NCBI GenBank assembly: GCA_002633005.1
Contig: NMRA01000931.1
Location: forward strand, 64,001 to 92,720
Reading direction: 5' to 3'
Length of the DNA stretch: 28,720 nucleotides
Source: Phoronis australis
Lineage: Eukaryota; Phoronida; Phoronidae
In this document: in pieces, positions 15,950-28,078 of the stretch
Layout of the letters: every line of letters starts with the position of its first letter
Position numbering within the stretch: the stretch's first letter is position 1
Notes under the pieces: generated by a model
The model's input: only the letters and a program-made list of their open reading frames with translations
The model's database searches: none
Told to the model about the DNA's origin: nothing
Made by a program: the position numbers and the translations under genes

Positions 15950-16760
15950 CACCGAGAGGTAGAGTCTTGGGTCACCGGCTCACACCTAGAAAAATTGTGT
16001 TCGTGCGTCCTGGTGAGATATGTTCAAAGTGTTAATGATTGCGCCCTTATTTTTTAAACTTAAAGCATCATGAATATTGTAGCCCGAAATTGCCTATTTA
16101 TGACTGAAAGAGGTTCATTAAGTAAAGTAACTTTATGAATAACGATTTAAAAAAAAACAGTAAAATGTTCATAGTGCTTATGTAGACTTTGAACCTTTTT
16201 ATCAAAAGGCACTCTTTGCATTTTCAAAAAGGTTTCTATTTAACCTTCATCAGAGCGCAAAAATTCGGTAAATTATATACATTTTTTTTGTTGTATTTTA
16301 GACACTTTTTGAGGACCTGTAGGGGTCAGTTTTCGGGGTACCGATGTTTTCAAATAATATTTTCCACGATTTTACTGTCTGACTAAGAAAATAAAATAAT
16401 AAAAATTGTGATTTTTGTTTGATTCCAAGCAACAAACAATGGAAAGGATAATCATGCATCATCGCGTATTTTACAGTCCTTAACTACGGACAATTTCCAA
16501 CTCTATCTCGTGAACCCCAAAAAGGGCTTCATTAATTTTTGCAAATAGGTTTCTATGGTAATGAAATCGGTGGAAGTCAATTTTTAGATGATTCGACAAT
16601 CGCTGAACCCCTTGATAACTGTTTGTATAACTAAATTTCTTTGCTAAAATTTCATAAAATTCCGAAATCATGTTTCTATCCAGGAAACAATGACACGTTC
16701 ATATTTTCGAATAATTCTGCCCCACCAGTAACAATTTTATCATTTTGGAGATCGTTCAAA
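15950..16760. repeat. Diverged duplicated segment, copy A (first part)
   Basis: Aligns in order with about 25,990-26,945. Shared anchors include AGCATCATGAATATT, TCATT-like and ACTGTCTGACTAA-type stretches, GTATTTTACAGT, GGCTTCATTAAT, and TTTTCGAAT followed by CACCAGT. The two copies differ at roughly a quarter to a third of sites and by indels. Copy B is in the last intron of AIF1 copy 2. No protein family recognised. Confidence 0.65.
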
Positions 16761-18165
16761 TGTCTAACCTGTGCCAGCTGGCGGTACAGCTGTGCCCTGG
16801 TAACGTCCACCTTATTACCTGACAATCAATACATAAAATATGCAAAGTCATTTCAGTCTGTGTCTTCGTACACGATGCTAATCTCTTGAATGATTTCCAC
16901 CCAAAATTGGTTTTGCCACTTGTCGTAACGCCCCATCAGATATAAAAATGTAACCTTTTAAAAATATTGGTTTGCTTAGTTTCGAACTTTCACGAGAGTT
17001 GAGGGTTACATCTAGGAAGTCAAATCTATAGTGATCTCAGTATAGTAAAGTTACTACGATTCTCACAACACTTAACACAGTATGTAGCTTAGAGTGTTAT
17101 TCATAAAATTTCAGCAATGCAAACAGCACCAAAAACACGTTAAGTAATGAGAATGGTCACGCATAGCTGTTTCCATGGCGACTGAGCACTATAAAAAGCG
17201 TCTCTCCTTAAACTAGAATGACAAACATGACGACAAAAATTTGAATCTGTAAGGATGAAGGGTTCAAGTAAGGTTCACACGTCATAACTCAAATAGAGAC
17301 TATTTCTGTAAATTTATTAAGACTCTTCACATTGCCTTGCTTGGAAGTAGAAAGTAACAACTTGAAAATTTTAGAAAAATGCGTTTCCTACTCCGATGCA
17401 CAATCATACATTACGTGCGAACAAAAGACGACTTCAAAACAATTTCAACAGTACTAATTTTTAGTACAGAGTAAGGTCAATTGAATAGGCAGTTCGCAAT
17501 GAAAAAACAGAATACTCCGTATAGTTTTAGCACTAATATCGAAAAATCGTTCAAAGGTGCTTTTTGATATCAGCGTGTCTACAAATGCATTTTAGTTAAA
17601 GCTTCATCGATAACAAAGTAGCCGGTTGAACATGCCTCTCAGATTAGTAAATGTCACCATGTTGTCAGTGCCTCTGGAAATGTGGCAAACGTGAATCATT
17701 GAGCACTTTTACTACTCAATAAGTAACGTTTACGTGGTTAAATTCTGGCGAAAACTCTTGAATAGCACAGAATAAGTAAATTTGTGTTTCGCTAAATTTT
17801 ACTGCAGAATATTTGTGAACCTGAGTTTTAAACACACTTAAACTTGTACCCTATGCCGTTGCCGTCCAAGATGGCCGACCGCCCAAAACAGGAGTCATAC
17901 GTTGACACAAAAATAGCGTTGGCTTTTGAGCGCACTGTGCGATTACGATACTTCTTTCTTTTTTTCCATTGCAGACATCAATAACTTTCCTTTACTGAAG
18001 GCTTCTATCCTCAAAACAAAAAACATATTTTCGGTTCGCCCGATTCTTTTACTGTTGAAGCCTTAATTCGGAAGAATCGCTTACAAATGAGAACTAAGGC
18101 GCCTTTAAATAGTATACGAATCAGAAAATTTCATTAAAAATCACATATGTGATTTATATTAGCGT
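16761..18165. other. Segment interrupting duplicated copy A
   Basis: About 1.4 kb present here but absent between the matching parts of copy B, so it is an insertion here or a deletion there. No terminal repeats or coding sequence recognised. Confidence 0.4.
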
Positions 18166-18310
18166 TCAAATTGTCTCCTTGGTGTTGACCGTTTTGGGTA
18201 TTGGCAACAGGCAAACGTGTCATCACTTGTGCTTGTGTAACCTTTGACCCACGGTCATGAAGTTGTGAACGCCCAATGGATGAAATGGTGTCTGGATACT
18301 ATATGGTCGC
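18166..18310. repeat. Diverged duplicated segment, copy A (second part)
   Basis: ACCGTTTTGGGTATTGGCA and CTTTGACCCACGGTCA match ACCGTTTTGGGTATTGGCA and TCTGACCCACGGTCA in copy B at about 26,960-27,075, in the same order and orientation as the first part. Confidence 0.75.
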
Positions 18311-19400
18311 TAAAGCTATGATCCCTATTTATTATTTTTGCTTGAAACCAATCTAAAAGTAATGAAGTTAAAAGTGTAAAATGACCAATATTGGGATTTT
18401 TTTAAAAATATATTCGTGAGATGTCTTAAATGTGTAATCACATCCATGATCTATCCTTAACATATCTTTCAAAGTTCGTAGCGGCTTGCATCATCTCGCA
18501 TTTCTCCGAGCAGCTCATGCTGCTGAATCACTTTCTGTTCTCAGTCATAAGTTAGACAAAAGAGGGCACTTTCCGTCGTCGCCTAGACTATGAAAACTTC
18601 TAAGTCGAGTAAGCAAATCGGCATACAGAGGAGATAGAATAAATAACTCTTCGTTCATCCTATAGACATTTTCAGACTGAAGTTACATTTTTTTGTGCCA
18701 TTGAGTCTGGCTCGTTTTTCTAGCAATTCACCCCACGAATGGAGACAACATTAAGCATTGAATAGTCTTGACATGAAAGGGTTAATGCAATAAATACAAG
18801 CCACGGTTGGTGATCTCACGGAACGATTGAGGAGTTGAATAGACCTCAGACCAAAGTAATTTGTTAGTGCAATAACATTTGCCATGTTAAAAATAAGAAG
18901 GCCGCAGGTGAAGAGCGATCTCTTGTAATTAAGTTACAACACTGTTGAATACGTCAGAATACATCAATAAGGGAAGCTGATTATGTGTGAAAATATTTTC
19001 TTTTTTATTTCCTGTAATTTCCATGAAACATTGAAACAAGTTTAACAACTTAATATTTTTGTTCCTAAAACCCGAAATGTTTACAAGCTAACCGTAACAT
19101 TTTCATGTAACCCTCACGAAAGAATTCCTTTGGGAAGTGTCAGTTAGAGATAAACAGAACAAACACAATTATGCACTGGAATTTTCCTTCTGACAACTAA
19201 GCTCAATCAGCACATATATGGTCTTCATTTTATTATTCAGTTCATTTTGAATTCTTTGTACATGGCTTTAATTTATGCTTAGTCTATTCTATTTCTCTTG
19301 CTATGCGCAAAGAAAACCAACTGAAATATTGAATTACATAACTGGCCTTCATAGCCGAGGAACGGTAGCGATCGACGAATGAGCCCAAGGGTGAAACAGA
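18311..19400. other. Upstream spacer of AIF1 copy 2
   Basis: AT-rich, no exon recognised. The first 150 bases may continue the duplicated segment weakly. Confidence 0.4.
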
Positions 19401-19540
19401 TTTGCCCCATTTCCGCACATGCGCATTAATGGGCCTTGGTAAAGGTTTTCCCAGCGAAGGTTCTTCCCGTGACAGTGGATTTGCAACGACACCATTATTG
19501 AAATTACACAGGCGTTGAGTCAAGACCTAGAGAGACCATC
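19401..19540 (+). promoter_or_regulatory. Probable promoter region of AIF1 copy 2
   Basis: The 140 bases before the ATG are richer in G and C than their surroundings. They contain CGCACATGCGCA (19414-19425), one base from the NRF-1 consensus, overlapped upstream by TTTCCG, an ETS core on the minus strand. No clear TATA box. The transcription start is not determinable. Confidence 0.35.
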
Positions 19541-19553
19541 ATGGATTTTCAAG
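19541..19553 (+). CDS. AIF1: AIF1 copy 2, coding exon 1
   Basis: ATGGATTTTCAAG before GTGAAT: MDFQ plus the first base of Gly5. Together with exon 2 it gives Q-G-G, matching the DLQGG start of AIF1. Tiny first coding exons are usual in this family. Confidence 0.8.
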
Positions 19554-22500
19554 GTGAATTTTAATTTGCTTTAAACTTTGTTAGCTTTTGGTATGACGTA
19601 TCACGGTTGTCCCAGGAAATTCGATAACGTAATGTTCGCTCGTCTCTTTGCTGTAGTGATCCTAGCAGCCTTTCACAATGCAACGATTTAAACGAGAAAC
19701 AACATCCATTTGTATCCCGTTCTGTATTGGGCTAAGGTTTGAGGTTTAAAGCCCATCTTGAACAGGAACACCAGTCCTGTAAATTTGGTTCCTACAGTAT
19801 GTTAGAAGCATTGCTCTAGTGAGCCCACTAGTCCCATAAATAGCTAAATGTAACGAACTGTTAGGCGTGGCTTGCTTTTGTCTACGTCACTGCAAGAATC
19901 ACCTTTTATGTCAAACAGCTGCATGCAATGGGGTTCTATTCAGACCGCTATTCAATACAGCTGTTATTGGCCTTTTGTTGTTTGTGCTGAGATCTCGCGG
20001 TGACGCAACATGGCACGAAAAGGCAGCTTTACCTATCATTTGATGGGCTTACATTTACTTATTGAACTCGTGTTTTCTTAATATTTTTCTACGGCTTTGC
20101 TAGGACTATCTGGTAAGCTCACATCCGCTAAAATAACAAAATTCCGTTTAAGTTAGGCTTTAATGTTCTTACAATCCTATCAGAAGTGGTCTAGATTTGT
20201 TCTAAATATTAATGCCTCTCCGTTTGCCATATGAAAAGGTGTGATGAGTCGACTTCAAAAGCAAAACATGGTAAAAGCCGAAGTGTGGTAGCTTCGACAT
20301 TGTTTTAAAAAATATCGCCAGTTAGAGAACGGGGTAGTTTGAAATAGAGCGATGTAGCGCAACGGAATCTCGGACGATGGAAGTGTGTGAAAACGGGTCG
20401 GTCGCATTTCGGAATTGTGCTAAAGCAGATTTGCGTCAACGGGAAAACTGAGATATTTCTTACGGTATGTATGACTTGAAGGAACGATTACATATATTGG
20501 TTATCAATTGACACTCACATATGTCAGCATTTGTGTTGGTCTAGATTAAAAACAAACGTTTTCATATACTATAGTACCGATCAATGTGTTTTAGGCGGGT
20601 GCTTGAGGCAACAAGAAGATCTAGACAAGGTCAATGAAGTAAGTACTCTAGAGTGTATTCACCAAGACCAATGAAAAGGATTTTTGAATAGACAACAAAT
20701 CGCTCGTATTATTATCAGGTAAGACCGGGTTGTTCCGCTCACATAAATATGAGCCTGCGAATTGACCTATCGCAAGCTCCGCCCCCTTGCTAAATGTCGA
20801 CAAACAAACAATAAGTAATACCTGCCTCCCGTTCAGTAACGCTAGGACCTCGCTAAAAAGCAAGACTTAGCGAGATTACGTGAGATATTGCCGTGCCTTT
20901 TAAATGAGAACACGTGACTTTGACTAGGTTTTAGTTAGGTCCTAGCGTAGGTCCTAGCGTCTACTGAACGCACGCCTGGTAACGTCTCGTTTGCCGGGTA
21001 AATGGCGGGTTGGAAAGGAAGGTATGTCAACATGCTGCGTTCTAATTGGCCGGTTAAGCCATCACTCAAAATCCTGGCGATAGGTCAATTATCCAGTAAC
21101 CCCAGGTGTATCGCTGCAGTCGTTTTCGACAAAGGACAGTGTCCGCAATGTGTCGCCTGTGTATTTACGGAGTTTTAGGCGAAAAGGGGTTTTCACAAAG
21201 CCTCAAAGTAGTCTTTGTTCTATACTACGACATTGACTAATTTGAAAAACGTTTGAATGTTACTTTTGATTTCTGATTTCGCAGGGTTTAATCTTTGTAC
21301 ACAAAATCGAACGCGCAATTATGTTTTGCCATTTTCGTTCTCTTTTACGACATTGCTCAAAGTATCTTTATGGTTCATATGGATGACTGCCTAATTCTAG
21401 TTTACACTTGATGACCCCAACATTAAAGCCATAAGCTCTAGTCTGGTCTCGTTATACTCGAAATCTCGCGTTTTTACTGAGCCTGTAGCTCGAATCTTTG
21501 GGTCGTCAAGTGCAAACGACTAGAAACGCGCCTGTAGTAGCCATACTACATAGAATAATAGGCACTTATCTTGAGTTCGTATAAACCAGGACGTAAACTG
21601 GACGATTCATTAATTTTTAATTCTAGTTCGAGTACAAAGATTAAACCCGGTTACAGATTATTAACTTTCAAAAATCTTGAATCTCCATCACATGTTATTC
21701 AACATACGTCGATTTTAACTCTTCAAGTTAATCCATAATGCCTTGGTCCACCCCTCGCAGAATGGCTAATATTCTCGGTAGTGGTGGATCTGAAATCAAA
21801 CAGAATTAGTTTACTTACTTCCTTGACGTCACTCAGCCTATCTCGACTAAGTGATGCCGAAGATTATGAACTTTCAAGCGTGACCAAGTTTGTTGAAACC
21901 TGTCGTTTTACGAGGCATATTTTCGTGTTTTTAAATTTCACGAACTCCTGTTCTATTCTGGCCGACTAGTTTAAACGAACTCGGAATTCCGTGCCGTTTT
22001 TTTTTCTATATTTCAAGATCTTGATTCATGAACAAATTTTGTTAAACAGGAAGTTCCCTTTGTTTTTAAAGGCCTTTATGGATACACGCTCCAATTGGCA
22101 GCAGACAGATCTCGCGTCAAGTGTCAGTTAATGTAGTAAAATGTGACCTAGATCTAAGGCTTTGAGGAAAGCGCAAAAGTCAACATATCAGACTACGTAT
22201 TCATATCACATGACGAGAGAAAGTACACATTACATTTGTTCAATACTTCTTCTCTCATGAGACATCGTTAGGGAAGGTTCATAAAGGACCGTGGATAAAT
22301 GTGATCATGGCAAAAACATCATGTAGGCAAAGGATTTGATCACACACACATACACATCTACATCCTACCAGTAGTCACTCGTATAATCAAGGAAAGAACG
22401 CGGGAAAATTCAGTGACATTTAGATTGATTACAGGGCCGGGAATATAAAGTGAAATCAACGTTTGGAAGTGGTGTATTGTCATGTTCAGTGTGAATTCTC

Positions 22501-25500
22501 GTGTTGGCTTCAGCGTCAAACGAGCGAGTTTACTGTGTTGTGAATCTAGCGCCACCGTCTGTAGGCACATATAACGTGAATTAGCTGAACGATAGAAACA
22601 GCCACGTCATATTGAAGTTCATTAGCCCGCCACACGGCTATCAGGTCTTTGGTGGACAGGCGCCACCTACAGATCCCATGTAATGCTGACGGGCGGTTAT
22701 TTTTGTGCATGTAAATTTCCACTGTTGTGCGGTGGGATGTACTAATGCTTTGCGAAAAAGACAAACCTTTTGAAATATCAATGGGTGAATAACGACACCA
22801 TGTTCCATGCATTTCCCACGTCAAAGAAGAAGCGGCTAGGAAGCCAGCGGCTGCATCTAATAAAGCGGATGTGCGATCTCCCAGCAGGCATTAAAAGGTT
22901 ACACTAAATTAGTGAACGTATACTCATTAAATAATGGAAGGGACTGTCAGTGGCATTTATCCCTCTGCTTTTAATTCAATGAACCACTATTCAGCAATTG
23001 AATTTCCGTCCACCAAATTTGAGAGAGATCAGTCGGAAGTCACTTTCGTGTTAGTTACTGTAGAGAACGGCAATATAAAACGGGACCTATTGCTATTGTT
23101 GTGTACCACCAGATTGCCTTTTCGTCAAAAAGATGGTGTCTCTAGGGGTTGTGTTTTACAACCAACTTCCTATGAATTAGAAAACAAACTATGTAATGGT
23201 ATTCTTGACCGACCTGGCTGATTTTCAATAAGTAACACCTCTAAGAAATCAAATGGGCCTTTTGTACAGTAATTACGGAGAGGGTGTTTGCAAAATTATT
23301 TGAGACAATGTAAACGCCGAACTACCTAGTATTTCTGCTGCAGAACTTGTCGTCTACACTATGCGGACCCCAAAACATGTTATCTGGTTATGAGTAGCAA
23401 TGGCCGCGGAAAGGTTTGCACATGGACCAAGACTAATGTGGCATGTGAATTCTGATGCCCTCATGAAGAATGTGTTGGTCTTGATACTACTCGTTACATT
23501 GGACGTAATGGGTATTCTCTGCGAATCTCCAGAATGGAACCATCAAACACAAAGTTGAGCCTAAACGCGGTAAACTCATTAGTATTAGGCAAAGACCCAA
23601 AATACAAAGTATGAAAGTACAAGAAAATTGTTATCGAATGTGTGTCTGCTTTTTACGTCGTGCTACATGAAATATGTCGTCAATATTTCAGCTCTTCCGT
23701 TTGAATGAAGATTACCAGGATCATGTTGGAGATTTGGAGGAACGACTTCAGTTGTATAAAGGTACAAACATAATAACTTCAAAACAATATCAAATCCAAA
23801 TGAAATTGACAAAAGTTGTTCGTCTCAACATCACGGGTTAATTATTTTAAGGAATGAAAGAAAACAAGCTTTTGAGAATGCTTTGCACCCGTATCAAAGT
23901 TATAGCATATAGAAAAAATGTTTTCAATTTGAATTTAAGCTGACTTATTCATAAAATGCGCCGTGATCCAGGAGATTACACTACTTACTCAAGCACGAGA
24001 AGTGCCTCCCATTTTGGCTCCTAATGACTTTTCCAGTTTTTGTTTACACTATAAGTAAATCCAGTGATTTCAACGTCCATTTTAAACAGGTCATGCATTG
24101 TGTGAAATTTCCAATGAATTATGTACTCGGATTAGAAAAGTCGTTACAGGACGTGGGATAGGTCCATAACGCGCGCGTATGTGTGTGTGCGCGCGCACGT
24201 ATGTGAGCGTGTGAAAGTACGTCCGTAGGTACAAATGTGTATCTGGATATCTGTGGACGTGTAACGGCGTTGTTTGGGGATGAATTCAGACGTCGAATTT
24301 TGACAGAATGCAACTCAACTGTGTGATAAAACTGACAGTCTGTTCATTCTAGCTCAGTTCATGGAATTCGATGAAAATCAGTCGGGTGACATAGGTAAGT
24401 TGAGGCGACGTTAATAGAGAAGTTTCGGAAACTGGCTTGAACGTGATTCACTACGTGTTTTTATCTTTCATCCCTATATTTCACAAAAAACACGTTGGTC
24501 ATGAAAGAAAAATAATAACGGTGTAGAAGCCAAATGCTAAAATTTAAGGCACCCAAAATCAATACCAAAACGTTTACTTATAGCTACGTAACGAAATTAG
24601 TGAAACGGGAAATAACATAAAACTGTCAAAACAAAACACTGACGTAGTACAACGAAGATAATTTGTTTTCAAAAGAGTTCAACCATTAATATGATTAGAA
24701 ATGGCTTTCCAGAAACCTAGTAGGTAAATTTCAAATCCCAGAGTTGCCACTGTTTAGGCAACTGCAACGAAAAAAAAAATTCGGTGATTCCACATTTTGG
24801 CAAATTTGAAGTAGGCAGATTCTAAAAATACGAAGTTGAAAATCAACGATAAACAAAAACAATTTCCGAAACCTAGTCCTTTGACGTTCCGGGTTTTCCG
24901 GTATTATACTTCATAACTCACTGTCTGAAAAGAAAACTTTCGAAACACTGCAAATCCGACAATAACAAGATTCTGTTTGTTTCTACTTTGTGATTTTGCT
25001 TATATTATTTACATTTTTAAAAAGTTATTTTTGTCAAAAATCATGTCCTACACTGTGTAAATTCCTGATTTCCGTTTAATTGGCGTAGATATCATGGAAC
25101 TGAAACGTATGATGGAAAAATTGGGTCAAGCCAAAACCCACCTGGAGCTTAAAAAGATGATATCGGAAGTAGACCAGGCAGGTAGCGGCACTATATCTTA
25201 CCCAGAGTTCCTGCACATGATGTTGGGAAAGAAAAGTTCAATACTAAAACTGTAAGTACACGTGACTTTTTGTGTTACACTGTAAGAAATGTATGTGAAC
25301 TCCATGACACGTGCTAATGGGTCGTGGAAAGATGTGTACTGGAGGTGTTCTCTGACACCAGTCGTTAGGATTGAACTACGAATAGGTAAACTTAGTTTGG
25401 TGGACACGGATACGTTTCATGAAAAATGGCTTAAGATTTAAAGTCACAAATTTGGTCTTACTCTCCACACAACTATTTTTCTGCAAAATGTCCAAATCTC

Positions 25501-27937
25501 ATTGGATAAAAATGAAGGTCCGATAATATATTCAAAAATACTGAGATATTTTTTATATATTATATTTAGACTGTGATTTTCTCATGCAACTGTGAACTAG
25601 GAGCGTAAATCAAGTTGCTGTCCTAAGTCTTCAGTCACTGTTCATAAAACAGACCCTAGTGCCCAGTTGCATTAAATAGTCCCAGTTAGGGACTCGACTA
25701 AATCTTTTGAAATTTTGTTTCGTCTTATACTTACAAATGTAGTGTTTTTATCATTTTATCTTGATTATGAAGTCTTTTTTGACGAATGACATTTTCTAAT
25801 AAAATAACTGAGCCCTTAATTCAGTCAAAATAACTAGGGACTCAGACCTTAAATTAGAGACGTTGCATTGAATTAGTAATGACATTCAAACAGAATAAAA
25901 AGTACATTTAGTCAGTGTTTCACAAACCCACGAATACGATTTAGATTTACAGGGAACTTAATATCTGTTATTCCAAGAGAGCATCATAACGTCGGCTCTA
26001 GGGTCACCCACTCTGAACTTGAAAAATTTTGTGTATATACATCCGGCGGGATATGCTCATAAAGTTTATTTGAAATTTTTGGGCCATTATTTTCTAAGTC
26101 ACAGCATCATGAATATTTTGGCCCAAAATTGTACATTTTGGTACAAAAAGTTAATGAAGTTTTTTTTTGAAAATGGTTTGAAAGAACGGGAAAGAAAAAA
26201 TCTTTATACTATTTATGTAAACATTAAACTTGAATTTTTAATGGAGTTTCCGTTAACCTTTACTGGAGTGACAAAAATCGGTGAATTTTTACCAATTTTA
26301 TGTATTTGTTTGATATTTAGCCAGTTTTATGTGTTTGGGGGACATTTTTCGGGGTGCTGGTGATTTCTAATGATAGTTTTCATCAGTTTGGTGTCTGACT
26401 AAAAAAATAAAAATATGAAGTAGGGTTTTTGCTGGTTTTCAAGCAACAACAGGTAGAAAAACACCATCACGTATTTTACAGTGCCTGACTGCGGGCAATA
26501 TGCACCTGTATCTCATAAACCTCTTAAAGTGGCTTCATTAATATGCCTCTATGGTGATTAAATCAGTCAGCACTAACGTTTAGATGCTTTTGCTACAGCT
26601 GCNCCCCCCCCCCCTTGGTGGCAGTTTCTATGACTAGATTTCTTCGGTGAAATTTCGTGAAATTTGGCCAAAATGTTTCCATTGACGAAATGATGGCACT
26701 TGCATGTTTGAGAACGACGTTTCAATATTATTTTACTATTCTATTACGATATTTTGTTTATTGTCTACCACTGTTGCTGATGATGATTTTTATTAATATC
26801 GAAACGTCTTTTGCATGTTGCATTCTAGCGTCGTATTTGTTTTCCACTTCTTCTAAATTGGCCAAAAATAATATTATGTACGTGGATTTTTTCGAATGAG
26901 TCTAACCTGTGCTGCCACACCAGTGACAGTTTTAGTAATTTGGAAATTTTTCTCTAAGGTCGTCAACCGTTTTGGGTATTGGCACAAAGCAAATATGCTA
27001 TTATGTGTGCCTACGTAACATCTGACCCACGGTCAGTTATGAATGCTCAATGGTGCTTCCGGATTTATCTCCCCTGTCACGTGGTGATCACAGAGAAATT
27101 ATTAGTATCAATTTTGTTTGTAAGCCCTCATGTCCCACCTTCTAATCCCACTATGTGTTTTCTCCCATTGCATGCAATCTATTTGTTTTTATGTTGGAAA
27201 ATTGCTGTTTTCGGTATGCAAAATCGTGTCATTTTCTTTGCAAATATTGGAGGCCTGTAGGTATAAAACTAGGAAGTCAATAAGTGCAAAATTGAGGATT
27301 GTTGTATCAGAGCCACACCATGATTACATACACAAAGTTTAAGTTGAATCTGAATCTTTGGGCCACATTTTTTGGTATAAAAGGTCCGAGAAAATACGAA
27401 AAGGTCCAGGAATGTTGTGGTGGCATTGATATTGAATTAACTTAAAACTGACATGTTTAATTCGATTGGCCTCGTAACTAGTGTTCGCACTTTGCTGCGA
27501 CTATTTGTGATAACCACGAGGGGGGGTTAGGAACGCCACGAGAAAATTTGGAGAGAACTAGGTAGAGAGTGGGAATGGTTATTGGGAAAATGAAGTTGTA
27601 ATGACAGTGAGGAAAGTAGCCGGGAAACAAGTAGAAAGGATACTCTTGAACGACTCCTGCACCCCCCCCCCTCGCTCCCCAGTCTACTTAGTGGTAACCT
27701 ATGTTGTAAAAAAAAAATCAGGCGAGCACATATCACTCACCGGTGGAACGATAGACTATAGATAACGAGTATCTATGGTGGAACCTATAATTCTTTTACA
27801 CTCTATATTATGTCGTACTATACAAGACTTGTGTTATATGACGCCTTCGTTGTCATTTTTTCAGAATCTTGATGTTTGAGGAGAAGAAAAAGGCTAACGG
27901 ACCTCCACAAAGTCCTTTAAGTGCACTCCCTAGGTGA
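19541..27937 (+). CDS. AIF1: AIF1 (Iba1)-like EF-hand protein, copy 2, complete
   Basis: Six coding exons (19541-19553, 20595-20638, 23692-23761, 24353-24394, 25089-25251, 27865-27937) join in frame to 405 nt, encoding 134 residues. Each exon lies between AG and GT. It starts [19 protein letters not shown], a shortened form of the AIF1 N-terminus, then a helical spacer (20-42). EF-hand 1 has loop D49-E60 with ligand residues D, N, S, D, D, E at 1, 3, 5, 7, 9, 12, fully canonical. EF-hand 2 has loop D85-E96 with A at position 3. [18 protein letters not shown] and a proline-rich end ([14 protein letters not shown]) follow. AIF1 proteins bind Ca and bundle actin in phagocytic cells. Human AIF1 has 147 residues, so this form is about 13 shorter, mainly at the N-terminus and tail. 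Intron 5 is enlarged by an inserted repeat. The start is the only ATG giving the conserved QGG context. Confidence 0.93.
20595..20638 (+). CDS. AIF1: AIF1 copy 2, coding exon 2
   Basis: 44 nt between TTTTAG and GTAAGT. It completes Gly5 and reads [14 protein letters not shown], equivalent to the N-terminal helix of AIF1. Confidence 0.85.
20760..21090. repeat. 14-bp perfect inverted repeat enclosing a nested element
   Basis: AATTGACCTATCGC at 20760-20773 and GCGATAGGTCAATT at 21077-21090 are exact complements about 300 bp apart. The inner element at 20820-20980 lies between them. They may be the ends of an older element that was hit by the inner one. Located in intron 2 of AIF1 copy 2. Confidence 0.5.
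20820..20980. mobile_element. 161-bp inverted-repeat element
   Basis: The left end ACCTGCCTCCCGTTCAGTA and right end TACTGAACGCACGCCTGGT are inverted repeats. The pairing continues inward through ACGCTAGGACC and GGTCCTAGCGT. A GGTCCTAGCGTA block is duplicated at the right arm. No target duplication is clear and no protein is encoded. Confidence 0.6.
21284..21648 (+). mobile_element. 365-bp inverted-repeat element, family member 2
   Basis: Ends GGGTTTAATCTTTGTAC and GTACAAAGATTAAACCC are perfect 17-bp inverted repeats. An inner pair is CTAGTTTACACTTGATGACC and GGTCGTCAAGTGCAAACGAC. Reverse-complemented, it aligns along its length with 8470-8830. Located in intron 2 of AIF1 copy 2. Non-coding. 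Confidence 0.75.
21649..23691. other. Rest of intron 2 of AIF1 copy 2
   Basis: No exon recognised. Two CTCF-like cores on the minus strand lie at 22547-22557 and 22657-22672. A short CA run is at about 22342-22352. Confidence 0.45.
22547..22672 (-). promoter_or_regulatory. Pair of CTCF-like motifs
   Basis: On the minus strand, CGGTGGCGCTA (22557-22547) and CTGTAGGTGGCGCCTG (22672-22657) match the bilaterian CTCF core AGNNGGCGC. They share orientation and are about 110 bases apart. Motif match only. Confidence 0.3.
23692..23761 (+). CDS. AIF1: AIF1 copy 2, coding exon 3
   Basis: 70 nt between ATTTCAG and GTACAA, reading [20 protein letters not shown] then LYK. It is the acidic helical spacer before EF-hand 1. 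Confidence 0.88.
24167..24216. repeat. CG/TG alternating simple repeat
   Basis: CGCGCGCGTATGTGTGTGTG followed by CGCGCGCACGTATGTGAGCG: alternating purine-pyrimidine of Z-DNA type, in intron 3 of AIF1 copy 2. Confidence 0.85.
24353..24394 (+). CDS. AIF1: AIF1 copy 2, coding exon 4
   Basis: 42 nt between TTCTAG and GTAAGT, reading [14 protein letters not shown], the first eight residues of the EF-hand 1 loop and the helix before it. Confidence 0.92.
   Translation, partial: LSSWNSMKISRVT
25089..25251 (+). CDS. AIF1: AIF1 copy 2, coding exon 5
   Basis: 163 nt between GCGTAG and GTAAGT. It completes EF-hand 1 (D-I-M-E), carries [19 protein letters not shown] and EF-hand 2 ([12 protein letters not shown]). 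Same length and phases as the exon at 110-272. Confidence 0.94.
25600..25880. repeat. Degenerate inverted-repeat element in intron 5 of AIF1 copy 2
   Basis: Starts with GGAGCGTAAATCAAG and AAGTCTTCAGTCACT, similar to 8402-8465. TAGTCCCAGTTAGGGACT near 25677 and AACTAGGGACTC near 25831 recur. GAAATTTTGTTTCGTC and GACGAATGACATTTTC pair as inner arms. Boundaries are uncertain. No coding content. Confidence 0.45.
25990..27080. repeat. Diverged duplicated segment, copy B
   Basis: Collinear with 15,950-16,760 plus 18,166-18,310. It accounts for over 1 kb of the 2.6-kb intron 5 of AIF1 copy 2, whereas the same intron in copy 1 is 1.07 kb. The open frames at 26019-26363 and 26657-26899 fall in it and show no family motifs. 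A C-run with an undetermined base sits at 26602-26614. Confidence 0.65.
27865..27937 (+). CDS. AIF1: AIF1 copy 2, last coding exon
   Basis: Begins after TTTTCAG, reads [20 protein letters not shown] then LPR and TGA. Confidence 0.93.
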
Positions 27938-28078
27938 CATGGACGTGTCCTGAAAAACATGATCTCTCTCTCGTGTTAACATTCACACCGCAAGCACTAA
28001 TCTGCTAACCGGATTTGCCTTAATCAGATATGATTGAGGATCGCTTCACATTTATTTTGTATGGTCAACTGGCAACTT

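Noticed and set aside
17190-17198. TATAAAAAG as a TATA box
   Set aside because: No gene start follows. It is isolated in AT-rich DNA within the insert of the duplicated segment.
22358-22824. Minus-strand open frames of 70 and 92 codons
   Set aside because: No motif, no matching splice sites and no support from the surrounding AIF1 intron.
26019-26899. Open frames of 114 and 80 codons
   Set aside because: They lie in the duplicated non-coding segment. The equivalent stretch of copy A does not preserve them intact, and the composition is AT-driven.
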